A DNA stretch of 64,000 bases from DATKQY01 sp035532475 (GTDB lineage Bacteria > Actinomycetota > Acidimicrobiia > Acidimicrobiales > Bog-793): the NCBI GenBank assembly GCA_035532475.1, contig DATKQY010000083.1, forward strand, positions 1-64,000, given 5' to 3'. This document shows, piece after piece, positions 33,798 to 42,673 of this stretch (the stretch's first letter is position 1; each line of letters begins with the position of its first letter). The position numbers and the translations under genes are program-made. Below the pieces are notes generated by a model that worked only from the letters and a program-made list of their open reading frames with translations, had not been told where the DNA came from and ran no database searches.

Positions 33798-36700
33798 TTA
33801 CGCCGAGATCGAGTCCAGGGACGACACGACATTCGGGACCCGGGTGAGCCCGCCCGGCATGCCGAGCAGGTAACCTTGGCCGAGCCGGACACCGGCGGCG
33901 CGCAGCGCGGCGAGCTCGCCGTCGGTCTCGATCCCCTCGGCGATGACCGTCCCCGCGTACTCGCGGACCACGGCGATCATGGCGCCGATTAGCGCCCGGC
34001 GCGCCGGGTCCTCGTCGACGCCCGCGACCCAGGCCCGCTGGAGCTTGACGAAGCGCGGCCGGAGCTGCTGGACGTGGCGGAGGCTCTCATAGCTCGGCGA
34101 CGCGCAGGAGATCGCCGTCCCGACCTCCTCGGGGAGCTCGGCCAGGGCGCGCCCAAGCGGGGATCCGTCGTCGAGGTCGTCGCCCTCGGGGAGCTCGACC
34201 ACGATGGGTTTCGGCGACGACGCCGCGACCTTGCGCAAGGTGTCGCCCGAGCGCGCGAACTCGACCGAGGCGTTCAGCGACAGCCAGAGGCCGGCGGGCA
34301 GCGAACTGGCGGCGGCGACCGCCGCCAGCGCCAACGTCGCCTCGAACTCGATGCCGACCCCCAGCTCCGCGGCGTCCGCGATCCGCCGGACCGGCGAGAC
34401 CCCGTCCTCGAACCTCGTCAGCGCCTCGCAGCCGACGGTCTCGCGCGTCTCGAGGTCGACGACCGGCTGGAACACGGTGCGGAAGGCGAGCCTCGGGTAC
34501 TGCTCGGCAGGCGCAGCGGGCGCGGCAGCGCCGACAGCGGCGGGCGCCGGAGCCGGAGCGGGAGCCGGAGCCGGGGCACTCTCGGCCGTCGGCGCCTCGT
34601 CCGGCAACGCCTCGACGTCGAGCGTGGGCTGTGGCGGTGAGGTCGAGGTCGCCAGGCCGGCGACCGGCGACACGGGTGTCGCAGTGGTGCGATAGGCGTG
34701 ATCGAGACGACCGAAGTGCAACGCCGCGGCCCAGTCGACGACGGCCGGGTTCGCCACCACGCTGGCAGGGTGGACGGGCGCCTGCTGACGCGGGCGTTCC
34801 GGCTTGTACAGGCGTGCCTTCACCTGCACGAACATGTCGACGATCGAGTGGCGGACGCCGATGAACGCCACGATCGCGTAGCTCGCCAGGACGGCGTTCA
34901 GCCCAGCGTAGACCGCGTTGTCCCAGCGCGACCCCTCGTAGTCGCGCAGCACGGTGAAGAGGGCCAGGCCGACCAGCAGGTAGGGCGCCACGATGAACAG
35001 CAGCCCCGGGACGGTCCGGTCTCGCACCTTGGGGGTGCGCCCGAACACGCTCTTGTCGCCGGTCAGCGCCTGGACGACCGAGTTGCCGACGCCGGCGAGA
35101 TTGACGGGGAGCAGCATGAGGTTGAACCCGTAGACGCGCAGCACGTCGAGACGCTTGTACCCGCAGTACTTCAGGTCGCTCGCCATCGCGATGAAGTACG
35201 GCAGCGCGACGAGCCCGAGCAGGGGGCTGACGAGCTGGTTGCTGAACGGGTAGGCGAGGAGCAACAGCAGGCTGATCGTGCTCCAGCAGATCGAGGCCAT
35301 GTAGTTCGTCCGCAGGAACAGCTCGCCGAAGCGCGTCCGCTCCCCCCTCGCCCGCCGTGCCTTCGACTGGCGCCGCAGCTTCGGCAGGATCAGCAGGCCG
35401 CCGTTGGCCCAACGCCGTCGCTGGATGCACAGCGAGCCGAAGTCCGGCGGCGTGGAGCTGTAGCTCAGCCGCTCGGGGTAGTTGAGGAGCTGCCAGCCGC
35501 GTGTGCCGAGGTCGATCGTCGACTCGGTGTCCTCGATGACCGTGCGGTCCTGGATGTAGCGGCGGATCTCCCAGTTGCCCGCGTACGCCGTCTCCATCAC
35601 CTCGTCGAGCGCGCGCTTGCGCAGCACCGCGTTGGCGCCCACCCAGAACGTGGCGTCGTAGTGCGTGAGGCCCTGGTGGACGATGTGCTGGAGGTCCGTG
35701 GTGGCGCCTGCGATGCGCTCGAGGCGCGTCGCAGAACCCGGGTACGCGCTGTACGGAGTCTGCGCGACGCCGACCCGCGCGTGCTCGCTCTGCTCCATGA
35801 GGTAGACGAGGCGGAGGCAGTACTCGGGGAGCAGCACGCTGTCGGCGTCGAGGGTGAGCACGTAGTCGGGGTCCCGGACGTTCAGGTCGGCGACATCGGC
35901 GTCGGCCGGTACCAGCACGCGGCCGGCAACGGTGACGACGTCGCGGTAGCTGTTGCCCATGAGGCCGATGTAGCTGTTGAGGTTCATCGCCTTGTTGGCT
36001 TCGTGGGAGAGCGACCCGTACAGCTTGCGCTCGAAGCTCGTCAGCTTCGCCTGGAAGGTCCACGCGAGGCGGCGGTAGAGCTGGACGATGCGCTCGCGCG
36101 GGAGCACCGTGCCCTCGCGGGCGGCGGCCCGGATCGCCGCGGCGCCGACGGCCAGGTCGGCGGCGAGGCTCCGGACGACCTGGTCGGCGAAGAACGAGTC
36201 CGCATGGTCCACAACCTCCTGCCCGTTCGCCAGCTCGTTCAGCCAGTGGACCGCCTGCTCGAAGTGCGACGACAGGACCGCCATGTCGGCGACCGTCGCA
36301 CCGCTCCCCTCGGGAGTGGAGGATTCGAACCGCTCGAGCGCGGCGGCGAAGTGACCGGCAGGCGCTGCGAGCATCGCCTCGATCTGCCCAGGAAGCGCTC
36401 GGGCCTCCCGCAGCAACCTGCGGTGCCGCTTGCTCTTCGGCTGTGGCGGGTCGTCGATCAAGAGCACGACCTCGAGACCTGGGTACTCCTGCAGGGCGGC
36501 CGAGAGCAGCGTGGTGCGGACCACGCGGGCGTCCTCCTGGTAGGAGGGGACGATCACCGTCAGCGAAGGCGTCGTGCCGTCGAAGAACTCGTCGAGACCG
36601 GCCCGGGGCACGCGCCGGTGGGCCCGGCTCCGGTAGAAGAAGCCGAGGCGGCTCACCAGGTAGGCGAGGGCCGAGCAGGTCAGCGCCGTCACGACGAGGA

Positions 36701-36968
36701 GGTAGAAGACCGCCTCGACCTTGTAGCGCGAGTTCCAGGCCTGACCCTGGATGAACTCGCCCGAGAGCCAGGTCCAGAAGTACAGCGCCCAGCCCACCAC
36801 GGTCGTTACGACGGCGACGCGTCCCATCGCGATCCTCCGGTCGCTGATCGGTGTCGCGACCGCGGGCAGCGGGTGCTCCCGCTTGTCTCCGCCCCACTGG
36901 CGCCGGACGCCCGAAGCGCCGCTCAGCTTGTTCCTCACGATTCCTCCGCGAAGGCGTTCATCCGCCAT
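33798..36968 (-). CDS. Processive GT2 polysaccharide synthase fused to a degenerate EAL domain
   Basis: 1056 residues in three parts. (1) Membrane segments at about 48-68 and 85-108, then a GT2 catalytic domain with the UDP-binding LIDDPP (170-175), DxD (Asp374-Ala-Asp376), the acceptor-site acid in IEDTE (478-482) and QRRRW (516-520), the signature of processive synthases such as cellulose, chitin and hyaluronan synthases; a helical insert of about 170 residues lies between the first Asp and the DxD. (2) Further membrane helices at about 560-720. (3) After a Pro-Ala linker (about 797-820), an EAL-type domain (about 822-1045). It keeps EAL (848-850), Asn899, Glu925, Lys975, Glu1011 and Gln1031, but DDFG is Ser954-Cys955-Ala-Ser and KID is KLQ (Gln977). 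It should bind but not hydrolyse c-di-GMP. ATG 36968 or GTG 36938 (after GGAGGA) may be the start. Confidence 0.85.
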   Translation of the reverse strand: MADERLRGGIVRNKLSGASGVRRQWGGDKREHPLPAVATPISDRRIAMGRVAVVTTVVGWALYFWTWLSGEFIQGQAWNSRYKVEAVFYLLVVTALTCSALAYLVSRLGFFYRSRAHRRVPRAGLDEFFDGTTPSLTVIVPSYQEDARVVRTTLLSAALQEYPGLEVVLLIDDPPQPKSKRHRRLLREARALPGQIEAMLAAPAGHFAAALERFESSTPEGSGATVADMAVLSSHFEQAVHWLNELANGQEVVDHADSFFADQVVRSLAADLAVGAAAIRAAAREGTVLPRERIVQLYRRLAWTFQAKLTSFERKLYGSLSHEANKAMNLNSYIGLMGNSYRDVVTVAGRVLVPADADVADLNVRDPDYVLTLDADSVLLPEYCLRLVYLMEQSEHARVGVAQTPYSAYPGSATRLERIAGATTDLQHIVHQGLTHYDATFWVGANAVLRKRALDEVMETAYAGNWEIRRYIQDRTVIEDTESTIDLGTRGWQLLNYPERLSYSSTPPDFGSLCIQRRRWANGGLLILPKLRRQSKARRARGERTRFGELFLRTNYMASICWSTISLLLLLAYPFSNQLVSPLLGLVALPYFIAMASDLKYCGYKRLDVLRVYGFNLMLLPVNLAGVGNSVVQALTGDKSVFGRTPKVRDRTVPGLLFIVAPYLLVGLALFTVLRDYEGSRWDNAVYAGLNAVLASYAIVAFIGVRHSIVDMFVQVKARLYKPERPRQQAPVHPASVVANPAVVDWAAALHFGRLDHAYRTTATPVSPVAGLATSTSPPQPTLDVEALPDEAPTAESAPAPAPAPAPAPAAVGAAAPAAPAEQYPRLAFRTVFQPVVDLETRETVGCEALTRFEDGVSPVRRIADAAELGVGIEFEATLALAAVAAASSLPAGLWLSLNASVEFARSGDTLRKVAASSPKPIVVELPEGDDLDDGSPLGRALAELPEEVGTAISCASPSYESLRHVQQLRPRFVKLQRAWVAGVDEDPARRALIGAMIAVVREYAGTVIAEGIETDGELAALRAAGVRLGQGYLLGMPGGLTRVPNVVSSLDSISA

Positions 36969-37133
36969 TTAGCCAATTGCTGCACAGTGATATCCGGTAG
37001 ATGTACTCGGAGCCGATTGTGCAGCACTCTAGCAATGCCTTATATTCACTGGGAAGTTCGGCCTGATCGCTACTTTATATGCAGTAGATGAATACGCCGT
37101 TTGGATGAGTAATTGCGGTTCCCGAGGAGATGG
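36969..37133. promoter_or_regulatory. AT-rich divergent promoter region with inverted repeat
   Basis: This gap is strikingly AT-rich for the genome. It holds a perfect 9-bp inverted repeat, TGCTGCACA (36978-36986) and TGTGCAGCA (37018-37026), and -10-like hexamers (TTATAT near 37040, TTTATA near 37075). It separates the GT2-EAL synthase from the GH18 gene and probably carries a shared operator. Confidence 0.55.
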
Positions 37134-38804
37134 ATGTCCACCGAAGACGCAGACTCGCGGCAGCTCCCCCGCCCGGGTGACGGCGCGCTCGAGCCCGACG
37201 CCCGCCAGGTGCGCCCTCGCGCCGTGGGGGGCGCGGTCGCCGAGCTGGACGCGGACGACGGTGACGAGGACGAGGACGAGGAACAGCCCCACCAGCAGCT
37301 CTCGTTCTTGCGGGTCCTGCTCGCGCTGGCACTCCTCGCCGGCGTCGTCGTCGGGAGCGCTGCGTGGATCCGCGGCACCGTGGCGACCGCGGGCGGGAAG
37401 GTGTCGCCGTCGTGGTTCGCGCCCTACGTCGATGCGACCCTGACGCCGACGTACCAGTTCCAGGATCCGGCGTACGACCCGTCCAGGCAGGTCGTGCTCG
37501 GCTTCGTCGTCTCCCAGCCCGGCTCGGCGTGCACGCCCTCGTGGGGCGGTGCCTACTCGCTCGACCAGGCCGCGCAGACGTTGAACCTCGACCGGCGTAT
37601 CGCCGAGCTGCGGGGAGAGGGCGGAGGCGTCATCGTCTCGTTCGGCGGACAGGCCAACACGGAGCTGGCGGTCGACTGCACGGACACGAAGTCGCTCACC
37701 GCCGCCTACGCCTCGGTCATCGAGCGGTACCACCTCACGACTATCGACCTCGACATCGAGGGCGCGGCCTCGTCCAACTGGGGGTCGATCGAGCGCCGGG
37801 CGGTCGCGATCAAAGCCGTCCAGAGCCAGGTCCGCGCGAAGCACGGCAACCTGGCGGTCTGGCTGACGCTCCCGGTCGCACCGAACGGCATGCAGGCCGA
37901 CGCGCTCTCGGTCGTCGAGACCATGCTGCACGAAGGCGTCGACGTCGCCGGGATCAACGTGATGACGATGGACTTCGGCGTCAGCGAGGCGGACATGATC
38001 GGGCCCGTCGAGCAGGCCCTCGTCGCGACGCACCGGCAGCTCTCGGCGGTCTTCCCCCGCTACGGGATCCATCTGAGCTCGAAGGGGGTGTGGAACAAGA
38101 TCGGTGCCACGGTGATGATTGGCCAGAACGACAGCGCCGGCGAGCAGTTCACGGTGGCCGACGCCTCGCAGCTCGAGGGCTTCGCCATGTCGAACTCGAT
38201 GGCGCGCCTCTCGATGTGGTCGCTCAACCGCGACGCGCGGTGCGGCACCTCCTACGCGGAGATCGGGGTGCACGCGAACACCTGCAGCGGGGTCGCCGAA
38301 AACAGCCTCCAGTTCGCGCACATCTTCGGAAAGCTGAAGGGCACGGCGGCCGCGGTCGCCGGAACGGTGACACCCCAGGCCGTGAAGATGTTCACCGCTG
38401 ACAACCCGGCGACGAGCCCCTACCCGATCTGGCAGCCGGCGGACCCGTACGAGACCGGGTACAAGGTCGTGCGCTTCGGCAGCGTCTACCAGGCGAAGTG
38501 GTACAACCAGGGACAGGACCCCGCCATCCAGACGCAGTACCCGTGGCAGACGCCGTGGCTCCTCATCGGGCCCGTGCTGCCGGGCGACCATGCCCCGACG
38601 ACGACGACGCTGGCACCCGGGACATACCCTTCCTGGTCGCCGAAGGCCGCGTACACCCCCGGTACGAAGGTGCTGTTCAACGGCGAGCCCTACCAGGCGA
38701 AGTGGTACAACCAGGCAACGTCGCCCGCAGCCGAGCCGACCGATCCGTCGGGCTCGCCCTGGAAGCCGCTGTTCTCGATGCCCGGCGAGCCGCCCAGCCA
38801 GTAG
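37134..38804 (+). CDS. Membrane-anchored GH18 chitinase-like enzyme with two chitin-binding modules
   Basis: 556 residues. An acidic cytoplasmic N terminus (to about residue 55) and one membrane segment (56-78) without a cleavage site make it a type II anchored protein. The GH18 barrel (about 92-410) has the SxGG-like SFGG (169-172) and the catalytic DLDIE (205-209), with Glu209 as acid. Two CBM5/12-type modules follow (about 433-478 and 501-547), each with W..(A/D)xPYxxG or AYTPG and the core YQAKWYNQ. A GAGGAG site precedes ATG 37134. It is divergent from the GT2-EAL synthase across a shared AT-rich promoter, so it probably trims or releases the polymer that synthase makes. Chitin, or another GlcNAc polymer, is the likely substrate. 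Confidence 0.87.
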   Translation: MSTEDADSRQLPRPGDGALEPDARQVRPRAVGGAVAELDADDGDEDEDEEQPHQQLSFLRVLLALALLAGVVVGSAAWIRGTVATAGGKVSPSWFAPYVDATLTPTYQFQDPAYDPSRQVVLGFVVSQPGSACTPSWGGAYSLDQAAQTLNLDRRIAELRGEGGGVIVSFGGQANTELAVDCTDTKSLTAAYASVIERYHLTTIDLDIEGAASSNWGSIERRAVAIKAVQSQVRAKHGNLAVWLTLPVAPNGMQADALSVVETMLHEGVDVAGINVMTMDFGVSEADMIGPVEQALVATHRQLSAVFPRYGIHLSSKGVWNKIGATVMIGQNDSAGEQFTVADASQLEGFAMSNSMARLSMWSLNRDARCGTSYAEIGVHANTCSGVAENSLQFAHIFGKLKGTAAAVAGTVTPQAVKMFTADNPATSPYPIWQPADPYETGYKVVRFGSVYQAKWYNQGQDPAIQTQYPWQTPWLLIGPVLPGDHAPTTTTLAPGTYPSWSPKAAYTPGTKVLFNGEPYQAKWYNQATSPAAEPTDPSGSPWKPLFSMPGEPPSQ

Positions 38805-38824
38805 GCGCTACGGATGCTGCGTGG

Positions 38825-39103
38825 TCAGACCCGGGTCAACCGGTCGCTGTCGGCGAGGGCGACACGCACCTCGCCCATCGTCCGGGCAAGCTCGGACGGC
38901 GTAGTCAGCTTGCGGCCGGTCAGGACCGTGAGCAGCTGCTCCACCGGCACGGCCACCGCCGGGTCGATGTCGTGCGCGTGTCCCCAGATGGCGAGCAGCG
39001 GGTTGATGACGCGGCTTGCCGAGATCACCCGGCTGTCCTGGGAGTTGATGTCGTCGAGAAAGCTCTCGATTGCCTGCTCAAGCGCCTGGACGTCGTCCGT
39101 CAT
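38825..39103 (-). CDS. Small helical protein of unknown function
   Basis: A 92-residue acidic, helix-rich protein (ALEQAIESFLDDINSQDSRV, then AVPVEQLLTVLTG, ending LADSDRLTRV). I do not recognise the family. ATG 39103 is preceded by a GAGG-rich stretch. It lies between the GH18 gene (convergent) and the type IV pilus locus, and could belong to either. Confidence 0.55.
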   Translation of the reverse strand: MTDDVQALEQAIESFLDDINSQDSRVISASRVINPLLAIWGHAHDIDPAVAVPVEQLLTVLTGRKLTTPSELARTMGEVRVALADSDRLTRV

Positions 39104-39586
39104 CGCCCTCGATCCTCTCTCGTGACCCCTGCACCAGCGGTCGCACCCATCACCAACGTCTCCGTCGCCTCTGCTGTTCCACCGGCCCCGATCGGCCTCG
39201 AGGTACTTACGGACGCGTTCCTCGATCTGTGGAGCCCCGAACCTCTCTCGAGGATACGGCCTGAGGACCCGGGTGGATTCACATCGCTGTGGTTCGAGGG
39301 CTCGTCGCCACACACCGGCGAGAACGCCGCGCTGGGGCCAGGCGACGGATGACCGATGAGTCGCGCGCCACCGCGAGCGTCACCGCGCTGTCGCCGGGAG
39401 CACGTAGGTCGGATGCTCAAGCGCCAGTTCGTGGCGTCCGTTAGGCACCCCAGATCACGGAGCATGCAATGACCACGCGCCCGAGGCGGGAGCTGGGCCG
39501 AGCAAAGGACGGAACGGGTGAGCGATCGATTCGAGCGGGTTGGCATCGGCGCCTCGCGCGTCTGCCTCGCCGGGACCCGCTGAACG
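39104..39586. other. Upstream region of the pilus locus, no certain gene
   Basis: A 77-codon ORF (GTG 39122 to TGA 39352) has fairly protein-like composition but no ribosome site and no family match, so it is left uncalled. Promoters for pilT and for the small minus-strand gene should lie here. Confidence 0.35.
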
Positions 39587-40684
39587 ATGGACCGCCGTGA
39601 CCTCGATCGGGTTCTCGGCCGGCTCGCCGAGATGCAGGGTTCTGACCTGCATGTGAAGGTCGGCTCGCCGCCGCGGGTGCGCGTCGACGGCCGTCTGATC
39701 CGTCTCGAAGGTGAGCCCGTCGTCGAGGCCGCCGATGTGGCCGTCATCGCCCAGGAGATCATGCAGCCGCGCACCTGGGAGGCCTTCGAGCGCGATTTCG
39801 AAGCCGACTTCGCCTACTCGGTCGGCGGGCTCGGCCGCTTCCGTGTCAACGCGTTCCGCCAACGCGGGTCGATCGGCATGGTGCTCCGTCACGTCCACAT
39901 CACCGCGTGGTCGCTCGACGATCTCGGCCTACCTGACGCGGTGCGGCGGCTCGCCGAGGAGCAGCGCGGCATCGTCCTCGTGACCGGACCGACCGGCTGC
40001 GGCAAGACGACCACCCTCGCCGGCATGATCGACCACATCAACAGCACCCGCGAGTGCCACATCGTCACGATCGAGGACCCGATCGAGGTGTTGCACCGGG
40101 ACAAGCTCGCATCGATCAACCAGCGCGAGGTCGGCTTCGACACCGTCAGCTTCTCGGCGGCGCTGCGGGGGGCGCTGCGCGAGGACCCCGACGTGATCCT
40201 CGTCGGCGAGATGCGCGACCAGGAGACGGTCTCGACCGCGCTGATCGCCGCAGAGACCGGGCACCTCGTCCTGTCCACCCTGCACACTGGCGATTCGGTC
40301 GAGACCATCAACCGCATCATCGGCCTCTACCCGCCCGAGCAGCAGCAGCAGGCACGTGTCTCGCTGGCGGGCGTCCTGCGCGGCACGATCTGCCAGCGAC
40401 TGGTCCCTGCGGCGTCCGGGAACGGTCGGGTCCCCGCCCTTGAGATCATGATCGCGAACGGCCGGATCGCACAGTGCATCGCGAACCGCGAACAGACCGG
40501 CGACATCGCGGACATCGTGAGCGACGGGGAGTACTACGGGATGCAGACGTTCGCCCAGTCGCTGGCGAGCCTGGTGCGCGAAGGCCGGATCACCGTGGAC
40601 GGAGCGATAGCTGCGACCGCCACCCCTCAGGACCTGCGCATCATGCTCCAGCGCGAAGGAGTGACGCACTCGCTGATCCACTAG
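39587..40684 (+). CDS. pilT: Type IV pilus retraction ATPase PilT
   Basis: A 365-residue PilT: N-terminal PAS-like half with SDLHVKVGSPPRVRVDG, then the RecA-like motor with Walker A (GPTGCGKTT, about 131-139), the Asp box (VTIEDPIE), Walker B (ILVGEMRD) and the His box (GHLVLSTLHTGD). The length and the missing C-terminal tetracysteine mark it as PilT and not PilB. It powers depolymerisation of the pilus. It lies upstream of the major pilin gene. Confidence 0.95.
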   Translation: MDRRDLDRVLGRLAEMQGSDLHVKVGSPPRVRVDGRLIRLEGEPVVEAADVAVIAQEIMQPRTWEAFERDFEADFAYSVGGLGRFRVNAFRQRGSIGMVLRHVHITAWSLDDLGLPDAVRRLAEEQRGIVLVTGPTGCGKTTTLAGMIDHINSTRECHIVTIEDPIEVLHRDKLASINQREVGFDTVSFSAALRGALREDPDVILVGEMRDQETVSTALIAAETGHLVLSTLHTGDSVETINRIIGLYPPEQQQQARVSLAGVLRGTICQRLVPAASGNGRVPALEIMIANGRIAQCIANREQTGDIADIVSDGEYYGMQTFAQSLASLVREGRITVDGAIAATATPQDLRIMLQREGVTHSLIH

Positions 40685-40985
40685 GCGTCGATCCGCACGA
40701 GACGCGCGGCCTGGGCACACAGCGAGCGCCGCACGTGCATCTCCGGACAATGCGCGGACCTCATCGCTACCTGGAGAGGTCGCTTCTCGACGAAGCGCCA
40801 GCCGGTACGCGCACCCGAACGAAGCACACGCGGACCTGTGAGAGCTCCGGAGCGTGGCAGATATTCCGCGATTGGTGAACTCGCTGCTCACATCACAAGA
40901 AATCGGGCAGGGAACCCTCAATTTCAGCCGCGCGCGCGTCGTCAGTTCGAACGACCGGCTGTCGGTCGCGACCTAAGGAGGAGAT
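40685..40985. other. Leader region of the major pilin gene
   Basis: No gene is seen. The gap ends with a very strong AAGGAGGAG ribosome site (40975-40983) for the pilin, which is expected to be highly expressed. No confident promoter boxes. Confidence 0.4.
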
Positions 40986-41558
40986 GTGCGCAAGTACCTC
41001 GAGCAGCGTCTCGAGCAGACATCCAAGGAGGGTGATGAGGGCTTCACGCTGATCGAGCTCCTCGTCGTCCTGCTGATCATCGGGATCCTGCTCGGAATCG
41101 CCATCCCGACCTACCTGTCCCTGACGGGCACCGCCAACAAGACGGCCGCGCAGTCCAACCTGCAGACCGCGCTCACCGGGGCCAAGGCCTTCTACGTGAG
41201 CAACAACCAGAGCTACGGCTCCGTCACGGCGAGCGGCGGCACGAACCCGATTACGGGGACCAGCCTGACGTACAGCCTCAACGCCACCAACGGATCGTCC
41301 GGTCCGAGTGCCATCGACCTCGACAACACGATCAACAACAACACCCTCGTGATGGCGGCCCAGTCGACGAACGGCAAGTGCTACGCCATCATCGACCTGG
41401 AAGCGACGAACGCAACCGCGATCGGGAGTCTCGCCGCGAGTTCCCAGTCCGGCGCGTGGTACGGGTCCTGGACGGCGGCGGCCAATGCGTGCTCGGCGAA
41501 GAACGCCGAGGTAAGCACGAACGTCACCTCCTGGAGCATGAGCACTTCAGCCTGGTAG
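40986..41558 (+). CDS. pilA: Type IV major prepilin
   Basis: 190 residues. A 19-residue leader ends in Gly19, then Phe20 begins the mature protein: FTLIELLVVLLIIGILLGIA, with the conserved Glu at mature position 5. The mature pilin would have about 171 residues. Two Cys residues, in GKCYA and NACSA, may form the usual C-terminal disulfide loop. GTG 40986 is chosen over an out-of-frame ATG at 40984; AAGGAGGAG lies only 2 nt away, which is tight. The prepilin peptidase is encoded next door on the other strand. Confidence 0.93.
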   Translation: MRKYLEQRLEQTSKEGDEGFTLIELLVVLLIIGILLGIAIPTYLSLTGTANKTAAQSNLQTALTGAKAFYVSNNQSYGSVTASGGTNPITGTSLTYSLNATNGSSGPSAIDLDNTINNNTLVMAAQSTNGKCYAIIDLEATNATAIGSLAASSQSGAWYGSWTAAANACSAKNAEVSTNVTSWSMSTSAW

Positions 41559-41667
41559 TCGACGACTTCCTCCGTCGCCTACCCCTCAGCACAGGCAGGG
41601 GCTGTGCCCTCGGTATCGTCTCGGCAACGACGAACCGGGGGCACCGCCGCGCTCGACAGGCACCTGC

Positions 41668-42459
41668 TCATCCGAGCCAGATGCGCGCGATGTCCGCTCC
41701 GAACAGCACGGCGAGGATGGTGCCGGCCGCGAGGAACGGTCCGAACGGAATCCGCGACTTGCGACCGCCGCGCCGCGAGGCGAGAACGGCGAGACCAACG
41801 ATGCCGCCGATCACGAAACTCGCAAGGAACCCGGTGAGCGCGATTCGAAGCCCCAGCCAACCGAGGAACGTTCCGCACACGGCGGCGAGTCGCACGTCTC
41901 CGAATCCGATCCCTCCTGGAACGACGAAGAAGAGCAACAAGAACATCGCGAAGGCGCCGATCCCGGCGAGGGCAGCCTGCACCAGGGACGACCAGGAGTG
42001 CGTGCCTGCGGCGCCCAGCACGAGCAGTGGCGCTCCGACGAGCGCAGTCGTGTAGATGATCGAGGACGGGAGCCGCATCCGTTCGAGGTCAATGACGCTG
42101 AGAGCGACGAGCGAAGCCGCCAGCACGCAGTATGCGGGCAATGCCCAGAGCGAACCGACACGAGCAGCGATGGCGCAGAACAATCCTGCGGTCATGATCT
42201 CAAGCAGCGGATAACGCAATGGAATCCGAGCTCGACAGCTCCGGCAGCGCCCCCGTCGCAGCACGTACGAGAGCACCGGAATGTTGTCGAACGTGCGAAT
42301 CGGCTGGCCGCAACTTGGGCATCGGGAGGCCGGAGTGACGATCGAGGCTCCTTCGGGAACGCGATGAACCACCACGCTCAGGAACGAGCCGATCGGAAGC
42401 CCGATGACCCCGCTCAACGCGACAGCCAGCGGCGTCACCTTGCGCCTCGGCTCTGCCAC
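41668..42459 (-). CDS. pilD: Prepilin peptidase/N-methyltransferase PilD
   Basis: A 263-residue A24 aspartic protease with about seven membrane segments. The cytoplasmic zinc loop has Cys47, Cys50, Cys72 and Cys75 (CPSC and CRSC). The active-site Asp residues are Asp124 (VIDLERMRLP) and Asp188 (GIGFGD). It cleaves and methylates the pilin and minor pilins of this locus. It is the only pilus gene on the minus strand, convergent with pilA and divergent from pilB. Confidence 0.94.
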   Translation of the reverse strand: MAEPRRKVTPLAVALSGVIGLPIGSFLSVVVHRVPEGASIVTPASRCPSCGQPIRTFDNIPVLSYVLRRGRCRSCRARIPLRYPLLEIMTAGLFCAIAARVGSLWALPAYCVLAASLVALSVIDLERMRLPSSIIYTTALVGAPLLVLGAAGTHSWSSLVQAALAGIGAFAMFLLLFFVVPGGIGFGDVRLAAVCGTFLGWLGLRIALTGFLASFVIGGIVGLAVLASRRGGRKSRIPFGPFLAAGTILAVLFGADIARIWLG

Positions 42460-42673
42460 CGTCCGTGGCCAAATCGATTCATCGCCCCACGTCCCAGAGG
42501 TTTCGAGTGCAACCAGTCCGCCGGATCTGCTGCTTCGGCCTCGATCCGACGCGCGCCGCTGCCGTTAGGGCGACAGCGAGACAGCTGAGCGTCAGCATGA
42601 GCGAGAAGCCGATGCAACGGAACTGGGAGTCGAGTAGCAAGGTCTCCACGATGGCGCGCGGGAGCGCGGCCCG

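Noticed and set aside
36318..36335. GGATTCGAACC-like T-loop pattern suggesting a tRNA
   Set aside because: It lies in the coding frame of the synthase and no cloverleaf stems are found around it.
34087..37091. Two other long frames over the GT2-EAL gene (936 and 797 codons)
   Set aside because: Both have the low-complexity composition of shadow frames; the GT2-EAL frame carries all the motifs.
39122..39352. 77-codon plus-strand ORF upstream of pilT
   Set aside because: Reasonable composition but no ribosome site, no leaderless -10 spacing and no family match.
42460..42673. A small gene between pilD and pilB
   Set aside because: The open frames on both strands lack start signals and family features; the gap is a divergent promoter region.
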